Positions 8,482 to 17,127 are shown, numbered from the stretch's first letter. The stretch is DNA of 39,206 bases from an uncultured Lachnospiraceae bacterium (GCA_947627245.1 CANQVH010000032.1:1-39206); one strand, 5' to 3'. Made by a program: numbers and translations. The notes: generated by a model from the letters alone, not told the origin.

Positions 8482-9746
8482 TCAATTTCCCGAATAAAAA
8501 ATGTGCCGTCCCCTTCTTTGCTTTGTCAACAAGTTTCTTTTTATCATCCTGTTCAATGCAACGATCGCCCCCTGTACTGTTGTAATGTCGGTGATATCTA
8601 CTACCTGCTGCTTTGTTCTTTTGAAGGCAGATGCTGATAATTAACCCCAAATCTATTCAACAGAAATTCTGTACATTCTTCCGGCATTAACGATACCATC
8701 CACAATTTCAGTTCTACCTGGTGTAATTCCTGATCATCATATAAATCCGGCTGCCTCCATTTTTCCTTCCCCCATGCACTTAAAATTGCCGGAAAGCCAG
8801 AGCCAATATTATCCCCTAATCCGATCATTCGGAACATATTCTGAATTTTAGGATTTCTGGCAACGGAATGCTCCTTCATATATCGCACGCACCGGCAATT
8901 TCAAATTCCCCGGATTGGAAAAGAAAAATCCGTTTTCCCGTTTTACAACTTTCAAAATTCCTGTGCTGTAATAGTCGGCATGAATGACCATATTGACAAC
9001 AGCTTCCCGTATCGCTTTGTGAACTGCTGTATCATCCTGACGAATCATTCCTTCCAGTCTGAAAGGCCTTTTTATATCACTGACCAGTTTTGGCATCACC
9101 CTTTTTACGAAATTATAAAGATTATTCTCCCAGATTTCTTAAAAAATCTTTATCTTTCGCTCCGTTCCACACATGCTCCGGATTATGCAATTCATATTCA
9201 ATTTATAGGCTTTTAAAGTGCCTGTATCAATATCGTCCATTGTAAATCCTTCCAAAAGAGAGCCGTCGATTCCAAAATCAGACGCATCTCTTAGCATTGC
9301 CTTTACTTCTCCTTCTGTGCAATGGTAATCGCCTTCATAATTTCTTTTATAACTTCCTTTTAGGGGATTTTCATTCAAATATACAGGACGATATCGATAA
9401 TCTGCCTGCGGAACCTCTATCCATATAATGTTACATTCATTTATCCGACAGATTCCAACATTTTCATCCAGCAAAAGATTAGCACTGACTTTTTTGCTAT
9501 TGATCGTGTCCCAAAAACTTTTTATCATTTTTTCAGGATTATTTAAATTAAAAAAGGAATATTTTTTCTCTGGTTCGGTTTCTTTTATATGTTCTTCTAC
9601 GCCAAGTAAAATTAAGCCTCCACTTGTATTTGCAAATGAAGAATACGTCTCCCAAAGCGAATTTGGAATGCCCCCTCCGCTTTCTTGCATTCAAGAGTAA
9701 GCCGTTCCCCATATCTCAATAAATCCAGTATTTCTTTATCGGTCAT
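8482..9746 (-). pseudogene. Decayed AlbA_2-domain / ATP-binding transcriptional regulator (COG2865-like)
   Basis: Fragments in several frames rebuild one protein. The start at 9746 (MTDKEILDLLRYGE) has GGAGG ahead of it. A frame shift falls at the five-base C-run 9671-9675, after which the AlbA_2 core continues (SSFANTSGGLILLGV). A shift near 9200 leads to NPEHVWNGAKDKDFLRNLG, then stops appear near 9115-9135, where 80 or so family residues also seem missing. The next part runs from 9099 (FRLEGM, HKAIREAVVNMVIHADYY) and shifts again near 8880 into MIGLGDNIGSGFP. A last shift near 8605 leads to a winged-helix-like tail (ITDITTVQGAIVALNRMIK) ending at 8482. With at least four lesions it cannot make a full protein. 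It is much more AT-rich than its neighbours, which suggests it was acquired. Confidence 0.85.
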
Positions 9747-9783
9747 CACGTATCCTCCAATTTGTACAACTGTTATTTCAACA

Positions 9784-9867
9784 ATATTTCAATTTTTCGG
9801 ATATATTTCAATTACTAGTTGTATTATAATCCCGCAAAGTTGATTTGTATACCTATAATATTTCAAT
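9784..9867 (-). repeat. Three copies of a 10-bp word upstream of the decayed regulator
   Basis: ATTGAAATAT (minus strand) occurs at 9784-9793, 9803-9812 and 9858-9867. The first two are 19 bases apart, about two helical turns. They lie just upstream of the pseudogene start at 9746, where an autoregulatory operator would be expected. The AT-rich setting makes chance recurrence possible. Confidence 0.45.
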
Positions 9868-9896
9868 TTTATTTCATTAAATATTTAAAATATCTA

Positions 9897-10499
9897 TTAT
9901 CGCTTCCTGTCCATCAGCTTGCAGAGCACCACCGCCACCAATGTGCTCACCGCCGTCGCCGCGATCCCCGGTCCGACGATCGCCGTGGGGTTCACGCTTC
10001 CGTACTGCGCACGGTAGGCGATGACGTTAACAGGAATCAACTGCAGGGAAGAAATGTTCAGGATCAGGAAAGTGCACATCTCATTGCTGGCAGTGCCGCG
10101 AGGCATGGTGGATATTTTTCGCCCGCGCCGCTCCTCCTCCAATTCTGCCAGACTCTCCATCGCCTTCAGGCCCGCGGGGGTCGCCGCCCAGCCGAGTCCG
10201 AGAAAATTCGCGACAAAATTCATCGTAATGTGCTCATTCGCAGGGTGTTCCTCCGGAATGCGGGGAAACAGAAAACGAATCAGGGGCCGGATCCGCCCCG
10301 AAATCGAGCGAACCAGCCCCGCATCCTTCGCAATTTCCATCAGGCCCATCCAGAACCCCATGACCCCGAGCATCGTGACGCACAGGGTGACCGCCTCCCG
10401 CGACGAGCTCAACACCGCGTCCGAAACCGCCTCAATGTGCCCCGTCAAAGTCCCGTAGACCATTCCGATCAATATCATTCCCGCCCAAATATAATTCAC
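9897..10499 (-). CDS. spmA: Spore maturation protein A
   Basis: A membrane protein of the SpmA family, needed in Bacillus for full spore core dehydration. Family-typical text includes NYIWAGMILIGMVYG at the N-terminus, FWMGLMEIAKDAGL, the NFVANFLGLGWAATPAGLKA block, and EMCTFLILNISSLQLIPVNV followed by IVGPGIAAT. I place the start at the GTG at 10499 (200 residues) because it aligns with the family N-terminus and has AGGTG close upstream. A longer frame from an ATG at 10568 also has a GGGAG signal and cannot be excluded. In other spore formers spmB follows directly. Here the decayed AT-rich regulator lies in its place. Confidence 0.85.
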   Translation of the reverse strand: MNYIWAGMILIGMVYGTLTGHIEAVSDAVLSSSREAVTLCVTMLGVMGFWMGLMEIAKDAGLVRSISGRIRPLIRFLFPRIPEEHPANEHITMNFVANFLGLGWAATPAGLKAMESLAELEEERRGRKISTMPRGTASNEMCTFLILNISSLQLIPVNVIAYRAQYGSVNPTAIVGPGIAATAVSTLVAVVLCKLMDRKR

Positions 10500-10678
10500 C
10501 GTTGCACCTGTACTCCGCCTGCCCGGCTCTGACCGCTCTTCTCCCGATGCACCACCTATCGCATGCATCCCGTCGGCTCCCTGCCGCTGTCAGGCAATCG
10601 CTTTGGTACAGTATATTTCCAAACTTGCCGCCACATTCTGCCTTTTACACGGATCCTGCGGCTCCTCTTTCGATCTCC

Positions 10679-11671
10679 TCAAGTCCGTCCCGGCTCACCC
10701 GCCGTTCCCGCTTCCTGTCTGTCGGCGTTCTCACAGTCATCATCCGATTTCCGCGCAGACGACCCGATCCTGCGCGAGATCAGATATCTCGGCCGTCCTT
10801 TTACTTCCTCGTAGATCTTTGCGATATAGTATCCGATGATCCCAAGGCTGATCATGATGACGCTCCCGATGATAAGAACCAACAGGATCACCGTCGTGAA
10901 GCCCTCCACCGCATGACCGCTGAAATACTTGACGAGCGACTGGATGCCGAGGACCAGCGCCAGCAACAGCACAAAAAATCCCGCTACCGTGACGCACTGC
11001 ATGGGAACCGTCGAAAAGGAAACAATGTTCTTGACCGCATATTTGATCAGCGACCATGTAGACCACTTCGACTCGCCCTCCGTGCGCTCCTGTACGTCAA
11101 ACTCCACAGAGACCGCACGGAATCCGATCCACGAGGACAACGCCCGAAAGAACGTGTTCCGCTCCGGCATCAGAAGCAGCGCGTCGACCGCCCGCCGATC
11201 GAGCAGCTTGAAGTCCGAGGCGCGCGACATGTCGATCTTCGCCGCTTTTGAGATGATACGGTAAAACAGTCCTGCACTCGCGCGGTGCAGCGCGCTCTCT
11301 TTGCCTCTTGTGCGCTTGACGCCCTCGATCACCTCATATCCCTGCTCCCAGAGCCGATACATCTCCACAAGTGTCTTCGGCGGGTGCTGCAGATCACAGT
11401 CCATCACGGCGCAGCAGTCGCCCGAAGCGTTTGCGAGCCCCGCAAGCATCGCGGCCTCCTTGCCAAAATTTCGCGAAAAACAGACGGCCGTCACATGCGG
11501 ATCTTCCGCCGCCGTCCTCTCGATCTCTTCCCATGTCCCATCCTTCGAGCCGTCGTTCACAAAGACAAGCTCGTACGATATGCCGGCCCCGTCAAGCACA
11601 CGTCCGACCGCATCCGCCGTCCTTCGTATCATTTTTTCCTCGTTGTACGTCGGCAATATCACCGAAAGCAT
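10679..11671 (-). CDS. Membrane-anchored family 2 glycosyltransferase (polyprenyl-phosphate type)
   Basis: The ATG at 11671 follows AAAGGGA by 9 bases and gives 330 residues beginning MLSVILPTYNEEK, the typical GT2 opening. The frame stays open upstream through the 29-bp repeat array, but that part is repeat-derived. Motifs include FVNDGSKDG, the metal-binding VMDCDLQHPP and RNFGKEAAMLAG, as in DPM1/GtrB/CsbB enzymes, which move a sugar from a nucleotide donor to polyprenyl phosphate. Two C-terminal membrane helices (about 240-262 and 275-300) anchor it. It is the last clear gene of the polymer operon and probably provides a lipid-linked sugar for modifying the polymer. Confidence 0.88.
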   Translation of the reverse strand: MLSVILPTYNEEKMIRRTADAVGRVLDGAGISYELVFVNDGSKDGTWEEIERTAAEDPHVTAVCFSRNFGKEAAMLAGLANASGDCCAVMDCDLQHPPKTLVEMYRLWEQGYEVIEGVKRTRGKESALHRASAGLFYRIISKAAKIDMSRASDFKLLDRRAVDALLLMPERNTFFRALSSWIGFRAVSVEFDVQERTEGESKWSTWSLIKYAVKNIVSFSTVPMQCVTVAGFFVLLLALVLGIQSLVKYFSGHAVEGFTTVILLVLIIGSVIMISLGIIGYYIAKIYEEVKGRPRYLISRRIGSSARKSDDDCENADRQEAGTAGEPGRT

Positions 11672-11733
11672 TTCTTTATCCCTTTCTTTGCAAATCTCTT
11701 CTTCATCCAAATTATGCTTATGCAGAACTTTTC

Positions 11734-11936
11734 CTCCGCATGTTCGCGCAAATTCCTTCCACGTCTTCACGTTCACGCAGATTCTTTCCACATTCGCACG
11801 CTCGCGCAAATTCCTTTCACATCTTCACGCTCACGCAGATTCTTTCCGCGTTCGAACGCGCACGCGAATTCCTTCCATGTCTGCACGCTCACGCAAATTT
11901 CTTCCATGTCCGCATGCTCACGCGAATTCCTTCCAT
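11734..11936 (-). repeat. 29-bp tandem repeat, seven copies
   Basis: Read on the minus strand from 11936, seven units of exactly 29 bases follow one another, each a variant of (A/G)TGGAAGGAATTYGCG plus GTGAGCRTGMRGAC. The first unit is the last codons and stop of the epimerase gene, whose C-terminal peptide TWKEFA is encoded there. A degenerate eighth unit may follow below 11734. The unit length is not a multiple of three, so each unit falls in a different frame. Every unit carries an SD-like GGAAGGA-type core. The array arose by serial duplication of the gene end and fills the gap before the glycosyltransferase. There are no spacers, so it is not CRISPR. Confidence 0.9.
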
Positions 11937-13003
11937 GTCTGCTTCATGCTCGCGAGCAGCCGGTCAAACATTTCCTTCAAATCTGCCTCTGGCTTCCAGC
12001 CGAGCATACGCAGCTTCTCCGCGTTTACCAGCATTCTCGAAGTCGGCGCGTAACCGAACCTTCCGGCGTCCTCCGGAATGTCGAACACCAGCCCTGAGCC
12101 GCTTTCCGGATACGCCCCGATCAGCATCTGTGCCATTTCCCGGATCGTCGAAAACGTCTCCTCATTCGAGACATTGTATGCCTCGCCGGGCGTCCCGTCG
12201 AGCAGCACCTTCAAGATCCCGCGCACCGCGTCCGCCGTGTAGCAATAGCAGTGCGCCTTGCTTCCGTCCGTGTGAAGCACGATGTCCTGTCCGGTAAGAA
12301 TGCTGCGCGCGAACTGCGCGAACACGCGATTCTCGCTCTCCGGAATCCCGGCGCCGAACGTCTGCGCCAGACGCACCGTCTTTACCGGCACCTGATATTC
12401 GTGCGCGTACGCCGCGCAAAGCCCCTCCGCCATACGCTTGCTCTCCGAATAGCTGCTGCGCGGCTGAAGCGGATCGATGTATCCGTAATCCGTCTCGCGG
12501 ACGTTCCAATGCTCTGCGTCCACAACCCCGTATGCCTCCATAGAGGAGAGATACACCATACCCCGCACCCGTTTCGCACGCGCCAGCTCAAGCAAATTTT
12601 CCGTCCCCTTTAACGCCGTCAGGATCGTCTCCACCGGGCGGTCCACAAAGTCTTTCGACGTCGTCACGCCCGCTCCGTGCACAATATAATCCACCTCCTG
12701 CGGCAGCTCGATCGGAGAAAGGATATCGCAAACCAGAATCTCAAGCCCCGCCTCCAGAAAAGTCGTAAACAACTGCTCTGCCTTCGCGCGGTTCCGCACC
12801 GCCGCGAGCACACGGATACCAAGACCGCGGTCTTCGCCCGCACAGATCAGCGCCCGTGCCAGAATACTCCCGATCAGCCCGGTCGCTCCCGTCACAAGCA
12901 CCGTCTTCCCTCTCAATTTTTCCCAATCGATCTCATCCGAAGCGGCGATCCTCTCCAGATCCCGCTGCAGGATCTCGTCTTCACACCATACTTTTTTGCT
13001 CAT
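11918..13003 (-). CDS. NAD-dependent epimerase/dehydratase (extended SDR)
   Basis: A 361-residue extended short-chain dehydrogenase. The NAD-binding GATGLIG is at residues 39-45, a serine of the catalytic set is in YLSSMEAYG (153-154) and the YxxxK motif is Tyr185-Lys189 (YSESK). These enzymes act on nucleotide sugars: epimerisation, dehydration or decarboxylation. The exact substrate is not readable. It follows the cytidylyltransferase by 25 bases with AAGGA before its ATG. The pairing of an IspD/TarI-type enzyme with an SDR in a polymer locus suggests a CDP-activated polyol or sugar. Its last codons are the first unit of the 29-bp array. Confidence 0.88.
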   Translation of the reverse strand: MSKKVWCEDEILQRDLERIAASDEIDWEKLRGKTVLVTGATGLIGSILARALICAGEDRGLGIRVLAAVRNRAKAEQLFTTFLEAGLEILVCDILSPIELPQEVDYIVHGAGVTTSKDFVDRPVETILTALKGTENLLELARAKRVRGMVYLSSMEAYGVVDAEHWNVRETDYGYIDPLQPRSSYSESKRMAEGLCAAYAHEYQVPVKTVRLAQTFGAGIPESENRVFAQFARSILTGQDIVLHTDGSKAHCYCYTADAVRGILKVLLDGTPGEAYNVSNEETFSTIREMAQMLIGAYPESGSGLVFDIPEDAGRFGYAPTSRMLVNAEKLRMLGWKPEADLKEMFDRLLASMKQTWKEFA

Positions 13004-13028
13004 AAGCCGATCCTTCGCCTCTTTCTTC

Positions 13029-13796
13029 TCACTCGCGGTAACGGTTCATCTTCGCCGCCAGCCGATCCGTCAGACCGAAGCCGAACGCCTGCTCGTTTTC
13101 CTTGTACTGCAAAAGCGCCCGGAAAATATAGACGTCCTCCGGCGTCGTCACCTTAATGTTGCCGCGATTGCCCAGCACTATGTGCGGCTGTCTCCCCAGC
13201 TCCCGGTAGATCGTGCATGCATCCACCATATTTTCATAGCCCGGATTGACTGTGCGGATCGACCGGTGCGCCTCCAGAATATCCTTCAGATAAAAGCTCT
13301 GCGGCGCCTGCGCTGCGTAGCTCTCCTTTCGCAGCGGCAGCTCGTCCACCTGCTGTCCGTCCCTGCTCACAAGGATCGTCTCATAACATGAAGTAGACGT
13401 GATCGCGCTCCCATACTCCCGAACGCTTTCGATGTTGCTGCTGATCACGCCATACTCGACGAACGGCCTCACGCCGTCGTGGATCAGCACGATCGAATCT
13501 CCGGGGTTCTCCTGCTCCGCTTTTTCCAGCGCATTGTAGATCGAATCCTGCGCCGTCGCCCCGCCCGGCACGACCGCCGCCACTTTATCGATCCGATAGT
13601 CCAACACCAACTGCTGCGTATAGCGGATGAAATCTCTGCTCATCGCCAGATAAATCTTGTCAATCTCCTCATGCTCCTGAAACAACTGCAGCGTATGGAT
13701 CAGGATCGGCTTGCCGTTGATCTCCAGAAACTGCTTCGGCACGCCCGCGCCCATGCGCACGCCGCTCCCTCCTGCAAAAATGATCGCAATGTTCAT
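13029..13796 (-). CDS. IspD/TarI-type cytidylyltransferase
   Basis: The start is the ATG at 13796 with GGAGG 4 bases ahead, giving 255 residues; the open frame continues further upstream without a signal. The enzyme couples CTP to a sugar- or polyol-phosphate. Motifs: AIIFAGGSGVRMGAGVPKQF (CTP-binding Gly-rich loop, Arg14 and Lys21), IHDGVRPF, and NIKVTTPEDVYIF near the end. The family contains both IspD (methylerythritol phosphate pathway) and TarI/Bcs1 (CDP-ribitol). The setting among teichoic-type export genes favours a TarI-like role, activating ribitol phosphate or a similar compound. The sequence alone does not exclude IspD. Confidence 0.88.
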   Translation of the reverse strand: MNIAIIFAGGSGVRMGAGVPKQFLEINGKPILIHTLQLFQEHEEIDKIYLAMSRDFIRYTQQLVLDYRIDKVAAVVPGGATAQDSIYNALEKAEQENPGDSIVLIHDGVRPFVEYGVISSNIESVREYGSAITSTSCYETILVSRDGQQVDELPLRKESYAAQAPQSFYLKDILEAHRSIRTVNPGYENMVDACTIYRELGRQPHIVLGNRGNIKVTTPEDVYIFRALLQYKENEQAFGFGLTDRLAAKMNRYRE

Positions 13797-13853
13797 ATGT
13801 CCTCCGTCGCCCTTATTCCTCTGACAAGGTTCCTCTGTCCGCGCCCGGCTCAA

Positions 13854-13905
13854 ATTGTCCCGGCGGTGCTTCTCTATAATCGTCCGGGCGGCGCTTCGCC
13901 GCTCA
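13854..13905 (-). repeat. GC-rich inverted repeat in the intergenic gap
   Basis: The 114-base gap between the glycerophosphotransferase stop and the cytidylyltransferase start contains GC-rich complementary words around 13886-13903 (GGCGGCG with CGCCGC across a 3-base loop). There is no T-run, so it is more likely an mRNA-stabilising or processing hairpin than a terminator. Confidence 0.4.
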
Positions 13906-13910
13906 CAAAT

Positions 13911-15170
13911 TCAACCGTTCAGGCCGACCAGCTTCAGGATGCGCTCCGTCGCATGCCCGTCGCACGCGCCGACATACTCCTCCCGGAACCGTTCAACCTC
14001 CTCGGGAACCGCGTTCTCCGACCCGTCCCGACCGCATGCCCCGACCGCGCGCGCAAGCGTTTCCTCCGTCTGCACGATCGGGTACGGTATCTTATGGTAA
14101 TCGATGTAAAATCCCCGTCCCGCCCCGTACTGCTCAAGATCCGGCGCAAACAGCACGATCGGTCTTTGGTAAAACAAGAAATCAAACATCACCGACGAGT
14201 AATCCGTGATCAGCAGATCCGCCACGGGAAGAAGCTCCTCGGTCGGTATGGCGCAGTTCGAGATCATCCCATGCGCATCGATGTGTGGATGCGCCTTGAT
14301 CACAAAATACCACTCTTCGGAAAGCGCTTCCGAGACCCGCCGCACTTCCTCCAAACCTTCCAGCCACGGCTTCGCCGCATTTCCGCGAAACGTCGGCGCC
14401 CAGAGCGCGATTTTTCTGCCGCGCGCCTGCGGGTACCGCTCCCGAAACGCCCTTCGGCATCTGTCGTTCCAGTCCTCGTCAAAATAATAATCCGTCCTGC
14501 TGACTCCGACCGCGCAGATCCGCTCCTGCGGAAGCCGAAGCGCCTGCGCGTGCACCGGCACACAGACCGGCGCGCTCAGAGTGAGATACGTATAATTTCC
14601 AAACATATCGCCGCGATATCCCTTGGGAATGTCGTCGCCCGCGTCATACGCGATCTTTTTCATCAGCCCGCAGGAATGCCACAGTTGTACCACCTTCGTC
14701 TCCGGACGTTTGCGGCAGGATGCGACCGGAAGATAGTAATCGCAGACAAACACATACTCTGCCGTCGCGTATTCCTTCATGAATCGCAGAAGGTAGCGCA
14801 GCAGCTCCATATACGGCATCTGCTCAAAATCCCGGACATACGCCGTGATCCGAAGCCGGCCTGCTTCCTGCCCGAACGTCTTCTCCGGCTCCCTGTTTCC
14901 CTGTCCGAACATCTTCTCTGACGCGCCATTTTCCTGCCCGAATATCTTCTCCGGTTTCCCGTTTCCCTGCCCGGGCGTCTTTTCCGACCCTGACGACCCG
15001 CCTGTCAGCGCCTCGTAGACCCTGCGCATCGAAAACGGGATCTCCTCGTGATGGGCGTCCGCGAAGATAACGCGGCTCTGCTCGACCGGCTTTCTCGCGT
15101 ACCATGCGTAAAAAAGCGGCAGGAGTATGTTCTGCAAAAACATTTTTAACAGTTGTTTTATCCGAAACAT
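13911..15170 (-). CDS. CDP-glycerol glycerophosphotransferase family protein (TagB/TagF-like)
   Basis: The ATG at 15170 has AAAGGA 7 bases ahead; 419 residues. Family members move glycerol or ribitol phosphate from the CDP donor to a lipid-linked teichoic-acid chain at the inner membrane face. An amphipathic or membrane-binding N-terminus (residues 1-25) fits that place. Key features are VVQLWHSCGLMKK, the IALWAPTFRGN block, IKAHPHID with the expected histidines, and TDYSSVMFDFLF. Between residues 63 and 106 there is a four-fold 11-residue repeat (EKxFGQxNGxx) not expected in the family. It begins 10 bases after the ABC-mutase fusion, in the same operon. Confidence 0.9.
   Translation of the reverse strand: MFRIKQLLKMFLQNILLPLFYAWYARKPVEQSRVIFADAHHEEIPFSMRRVYEALTGGSSGSEKTPGQGNGKPEKIFGQENGASEKMFGQGNREPEKTFGQEAGRLRITAYVRDFEQMPYMELLRYLLRFMKEYATAEYVFVCDYYLPVASCRKRPETKVVQLWHSCGLMKKIAYDAGDDIPKGYRGDMFGNYTYLTLSAPVCVPVHAQALRLPQERICAVGVSRTDYYFDEDWNDRCRRAFRERYPQARGRKIALWAPTFRGNAAKPWLEGLEEVRRVSEALSEEWYFVIKAHPHIDAHGMISNCAIPTEELLPVADLLITDYSSVMFDFLFYQRPIVLFAPDLEQYGAGRGFYIDYHKIPYPIVQTEETLARAVGACGRDGSENAVPEEVERFREEYVGACDGHATERILKLVGLNG
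14853..14984 (-). repeat. 33-bp in-frame tandem repeat, four copies
   Basis: Within the glycerophosphotransferase gene, four consecutive 11-residue units read EKTPGQGNGKP, EKIFGQENGAS, EKMFGQGNREP and EKTFGQEAGRL. Each is 33 bases, so copy-number change would keep the frame. The stretch is hydrophilic and lies between the membrane-binding N-terminus and the catalytic body. Confidence 0.88.
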
Positions 15171-15180
15171 ACTGATTCCT

Positions 15181-17097
15181 TTACTGTATCCAGATATGAA
15201 GCTCCTTCGCCGCGTCGGCAATCGCAGCCTCGATCACCTTGTCCATGTCATAATACCGGTAGGAGGCCAGCCGCCCGCCGAATATGACCTTCTTCTCCTG
15301 CTCCGCCAAAGCGCGGTACTTCTCGTAGAGCGCATTGTTCTTCTCGTCGTTGACCGGATAATACGGATCGATGCCCGGCTTCCACTCCATCGAGTATTCC
15401 CGTGAAATGATTGAGAAATCCTTGGGATTCTCCTGCTCCTCCTCCGGCTCAAAATGCTTGTGCTCGATCACCCTCGTGTACGGCACCTCGCGATCCGTGT
15501 AATTGATGACCGCGTTCCCCTGATAATTCGCTTCCTCCACGCGCTCTGTCTCAAAACGCACCGTGCGGTATTCCAGATGCCCGTAACAGAAATCAAAATA
15601 CTCGTCGATCATGCCGGTATAGACGACCTTCTTAAACATATCCGGATGCTCTTTGCGGTATTCAAAGAAATCCGTCTCCAACATGACATCGATGTTGTTC
15701 AGCAGCTTTTCCATCATCTTCGTATAGCCGCCGCGCGGGATTCCCTGATACAGATCGTTGAAATAATTGTTGTTGTACGTAAAGCGCAGCGGAAGCCTCC
15801 GGATAATGAACGCCGGAAGATCCTTGCAGTCTCTTCCCCACTGCTTCTCCGTATAGCCCTTGACCAGCTTCTCATAGACGTCCCGTCCTACCAGAGACAG
15901 CGCCTGTTCCTCGAGATTCTTCGGCTCTTCGATATGGAGATCCGCGATCTGCTCCGCGATCCTCGCCTGTACCTCCTGCGGCTTTTTCAGCCCCCAGAGC
16001 TTTGAGAACGTGTTCATATTGAACGGCAGGTTGTAGAGCTCGTCCTTGTAGACTGCCATCGGAGAATTGATGTAATTGTTAAATTCCGCGAAGCGGTTGA
16101 CATACTTCCAGATCTTTTTGTTGCTCGTGTGGAAAATATGCGCCCCGTACTTGTGAACCTGAATGCCGTCTACATCCTCCGTGTAGATATTTCCCCCGAT
16201 ATGGCTGCGCTTGTCGATCACCAGACAACGCTTGCCGCGCCTCGTGAGCTCCCGGGCAAACACCGCGCCGTACAGGCCGGCGCCGACGATCAGGTAATCG
16301 TATTTCTTCCCTTGTTTTCTGAGAAGCTCCCGCTTCTCCGCCTGTCTCTTCCGAAGCTGCTCCTCCTGCTCCTCGGCGTACGCGTCGCACACATCGGAAG
16401 CCGGTCCGACCATGCGGATCTTTCCCTCGTCCAGCCATACCGCGTACTGGCAGAGATTTCTCACCGACTCGATATTGTGCGAGACATAGAGAAGCGTCGT
16501 CCCGCCGGAAAGCATCCGCTGCATGCGCTCGTTGCACCTGCGGCGGAAACGCATGTCTCCCACCTCAAGAACCTCGTCCACCACGAGAATGTCCGGATTT
16601 ACAACCGTAGCGACCGCAAAGCCGAGACGGGCTTTCATGCCGGATGAAAAGTTTTTGACCGGGGAATCCAGAAACTGTTCGAGATTGGAGAATTCCACGA
16701 TCTCGTCAAAATGCTTCTCCATAAATTCTCTGGAATGCCCGAGCACCATGCCGTTGAGGTAAATATTCTCACGGGCGGTCAGCTCCGGATCGATCCCGGC
16801 GCCGAGCTCGATCAGCGGCGCAATGTGGCCGTTGACCTTCACCGTGCCCTCGTACGGCTGCAGGATCCCGCTGATTGTCTTCAAAAGCGTGGATTTTCCG
16901 GAGCCGTTGACCCCGACGAATCCCCACGACTCGCCTTTCTTGATCTTGAGGTTGATATCCTGAAGCGCTATGAACTCCTGAAACATCAGCTCATGCTTTA
17001 TAAGCTTGATCGCGTACTCCTTGAGGTTGTCCACTTTCTCGTTCGCAAGGTTAAAACGGATTTTTACATTTTCTACTTCTATTGCGTATTTAGCCAT
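15181..17097 (-). CDS. Fusion of TagH/Wzt-type ABC ATPase and UDP-galactopyranose mutase
   Basis: From the ATG at 17097 (GGAGG 5 bases ahead) one frame encodes 638 residues. Residues 1-240 are an ABC ATPase of the polysaccharide-export class: Walker A GVNGSGKST (62-70), signature FSSGMKAR (150-157), Walker B ILVVDEV (170-176) and the H-loop His207. A charged helical linker (about 241-264) follows. Residues 265-638 form a full-length UDP-galactopyranose mutase: FAD-binding DYLIVGAGLYGAVFARE, then SHIGGNIYTED, KYGAHIFHTSN and a C-terminal FGGRLASYRYYDMD. The mutase makes UDP-galactofuranose from UDP-galactopyranose with reduced FAD. No stop or ribosome binding site is seen at the junction. The permease partner is the gene just upstream. 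I know of these two only as separate proteins. Confidence 0.93.
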   Translation of the reverse strand: MAKYAIEVENVKIRFNLANEKVDNLKEYAIKLIKHELMFQEFIALQDINLKIKKGESWGFVGVNGSGKSTLLKTISGILQPYEGTVKVNGHIAPLIELGAGIDPELTARENIYLNGMVLGHSREFMEKHFDEIVEFSNLEQFLDSPVKNFSSGMKARLGFAVATVVNPDILVVDEVLEVGDMRFRRRCNERMQRMLSGGTTLLYVSHNIESVRNLCQYAVWLDEGKIRMVGPASDVCDAYAEEQEEQLRKRQAEKRELLRKQGKKYDYLIVGAGLYGAVFARELTRRGKRCLVIDKRSHIGGNIYTEDVDGIQVHKYGAHIFHTSNKKIWKYVNRFAEFNNYINSPMAVYKDELYNLPFNMNTFSKLWGLKKPQEVQARIAEQIADLHIEEPKNLEEQALSLVGRDVYEKLVKGYTEKQWGRDCKDLPAFIIRRLPLRFTYNNNYFNDLYQGIPRGGYTKMMEKLLNNIDVMLETDFFEYRKEHPDMFKKVVYTGMIDEYFDFCYGHLEYRTVRFETERVEEANYQGNAVINYTDREVPYTRVIEHKHFEPEEEQENPKDFSIISREYSMEWKPGIDPYYPVNDEKNNALYEKYRALAEQEKKVIFGGRLASYRYYDMDKVIEAAIADAAKELHIWIQ

Positions 17098-17127
17098 TCT
17101 TTCCTCCAAATGCTTTTTTTGTCATAA

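Noticed and set aside
9819-10532. Long open frame antisense to spmA and others like it along the window
   Set aside because: Compositional shadows of GC-rich genes: Arg/His-rich translations, no ribosome binding sites, no family resemblance.
11734-11936. CRISPR-like array of short repeats
   Set aside because: Units are 29 bases with no spacers between them, they drift in sequence, and the first is part of a coding region. It is a tandem repeat.
13029-13796. Firm call of ispD of the isoprenoid pathway
   Set aside because: The family motif is shared with TarI-type enzymes, and the operon is one of surface-polymer genes, so the symbol is withheld.
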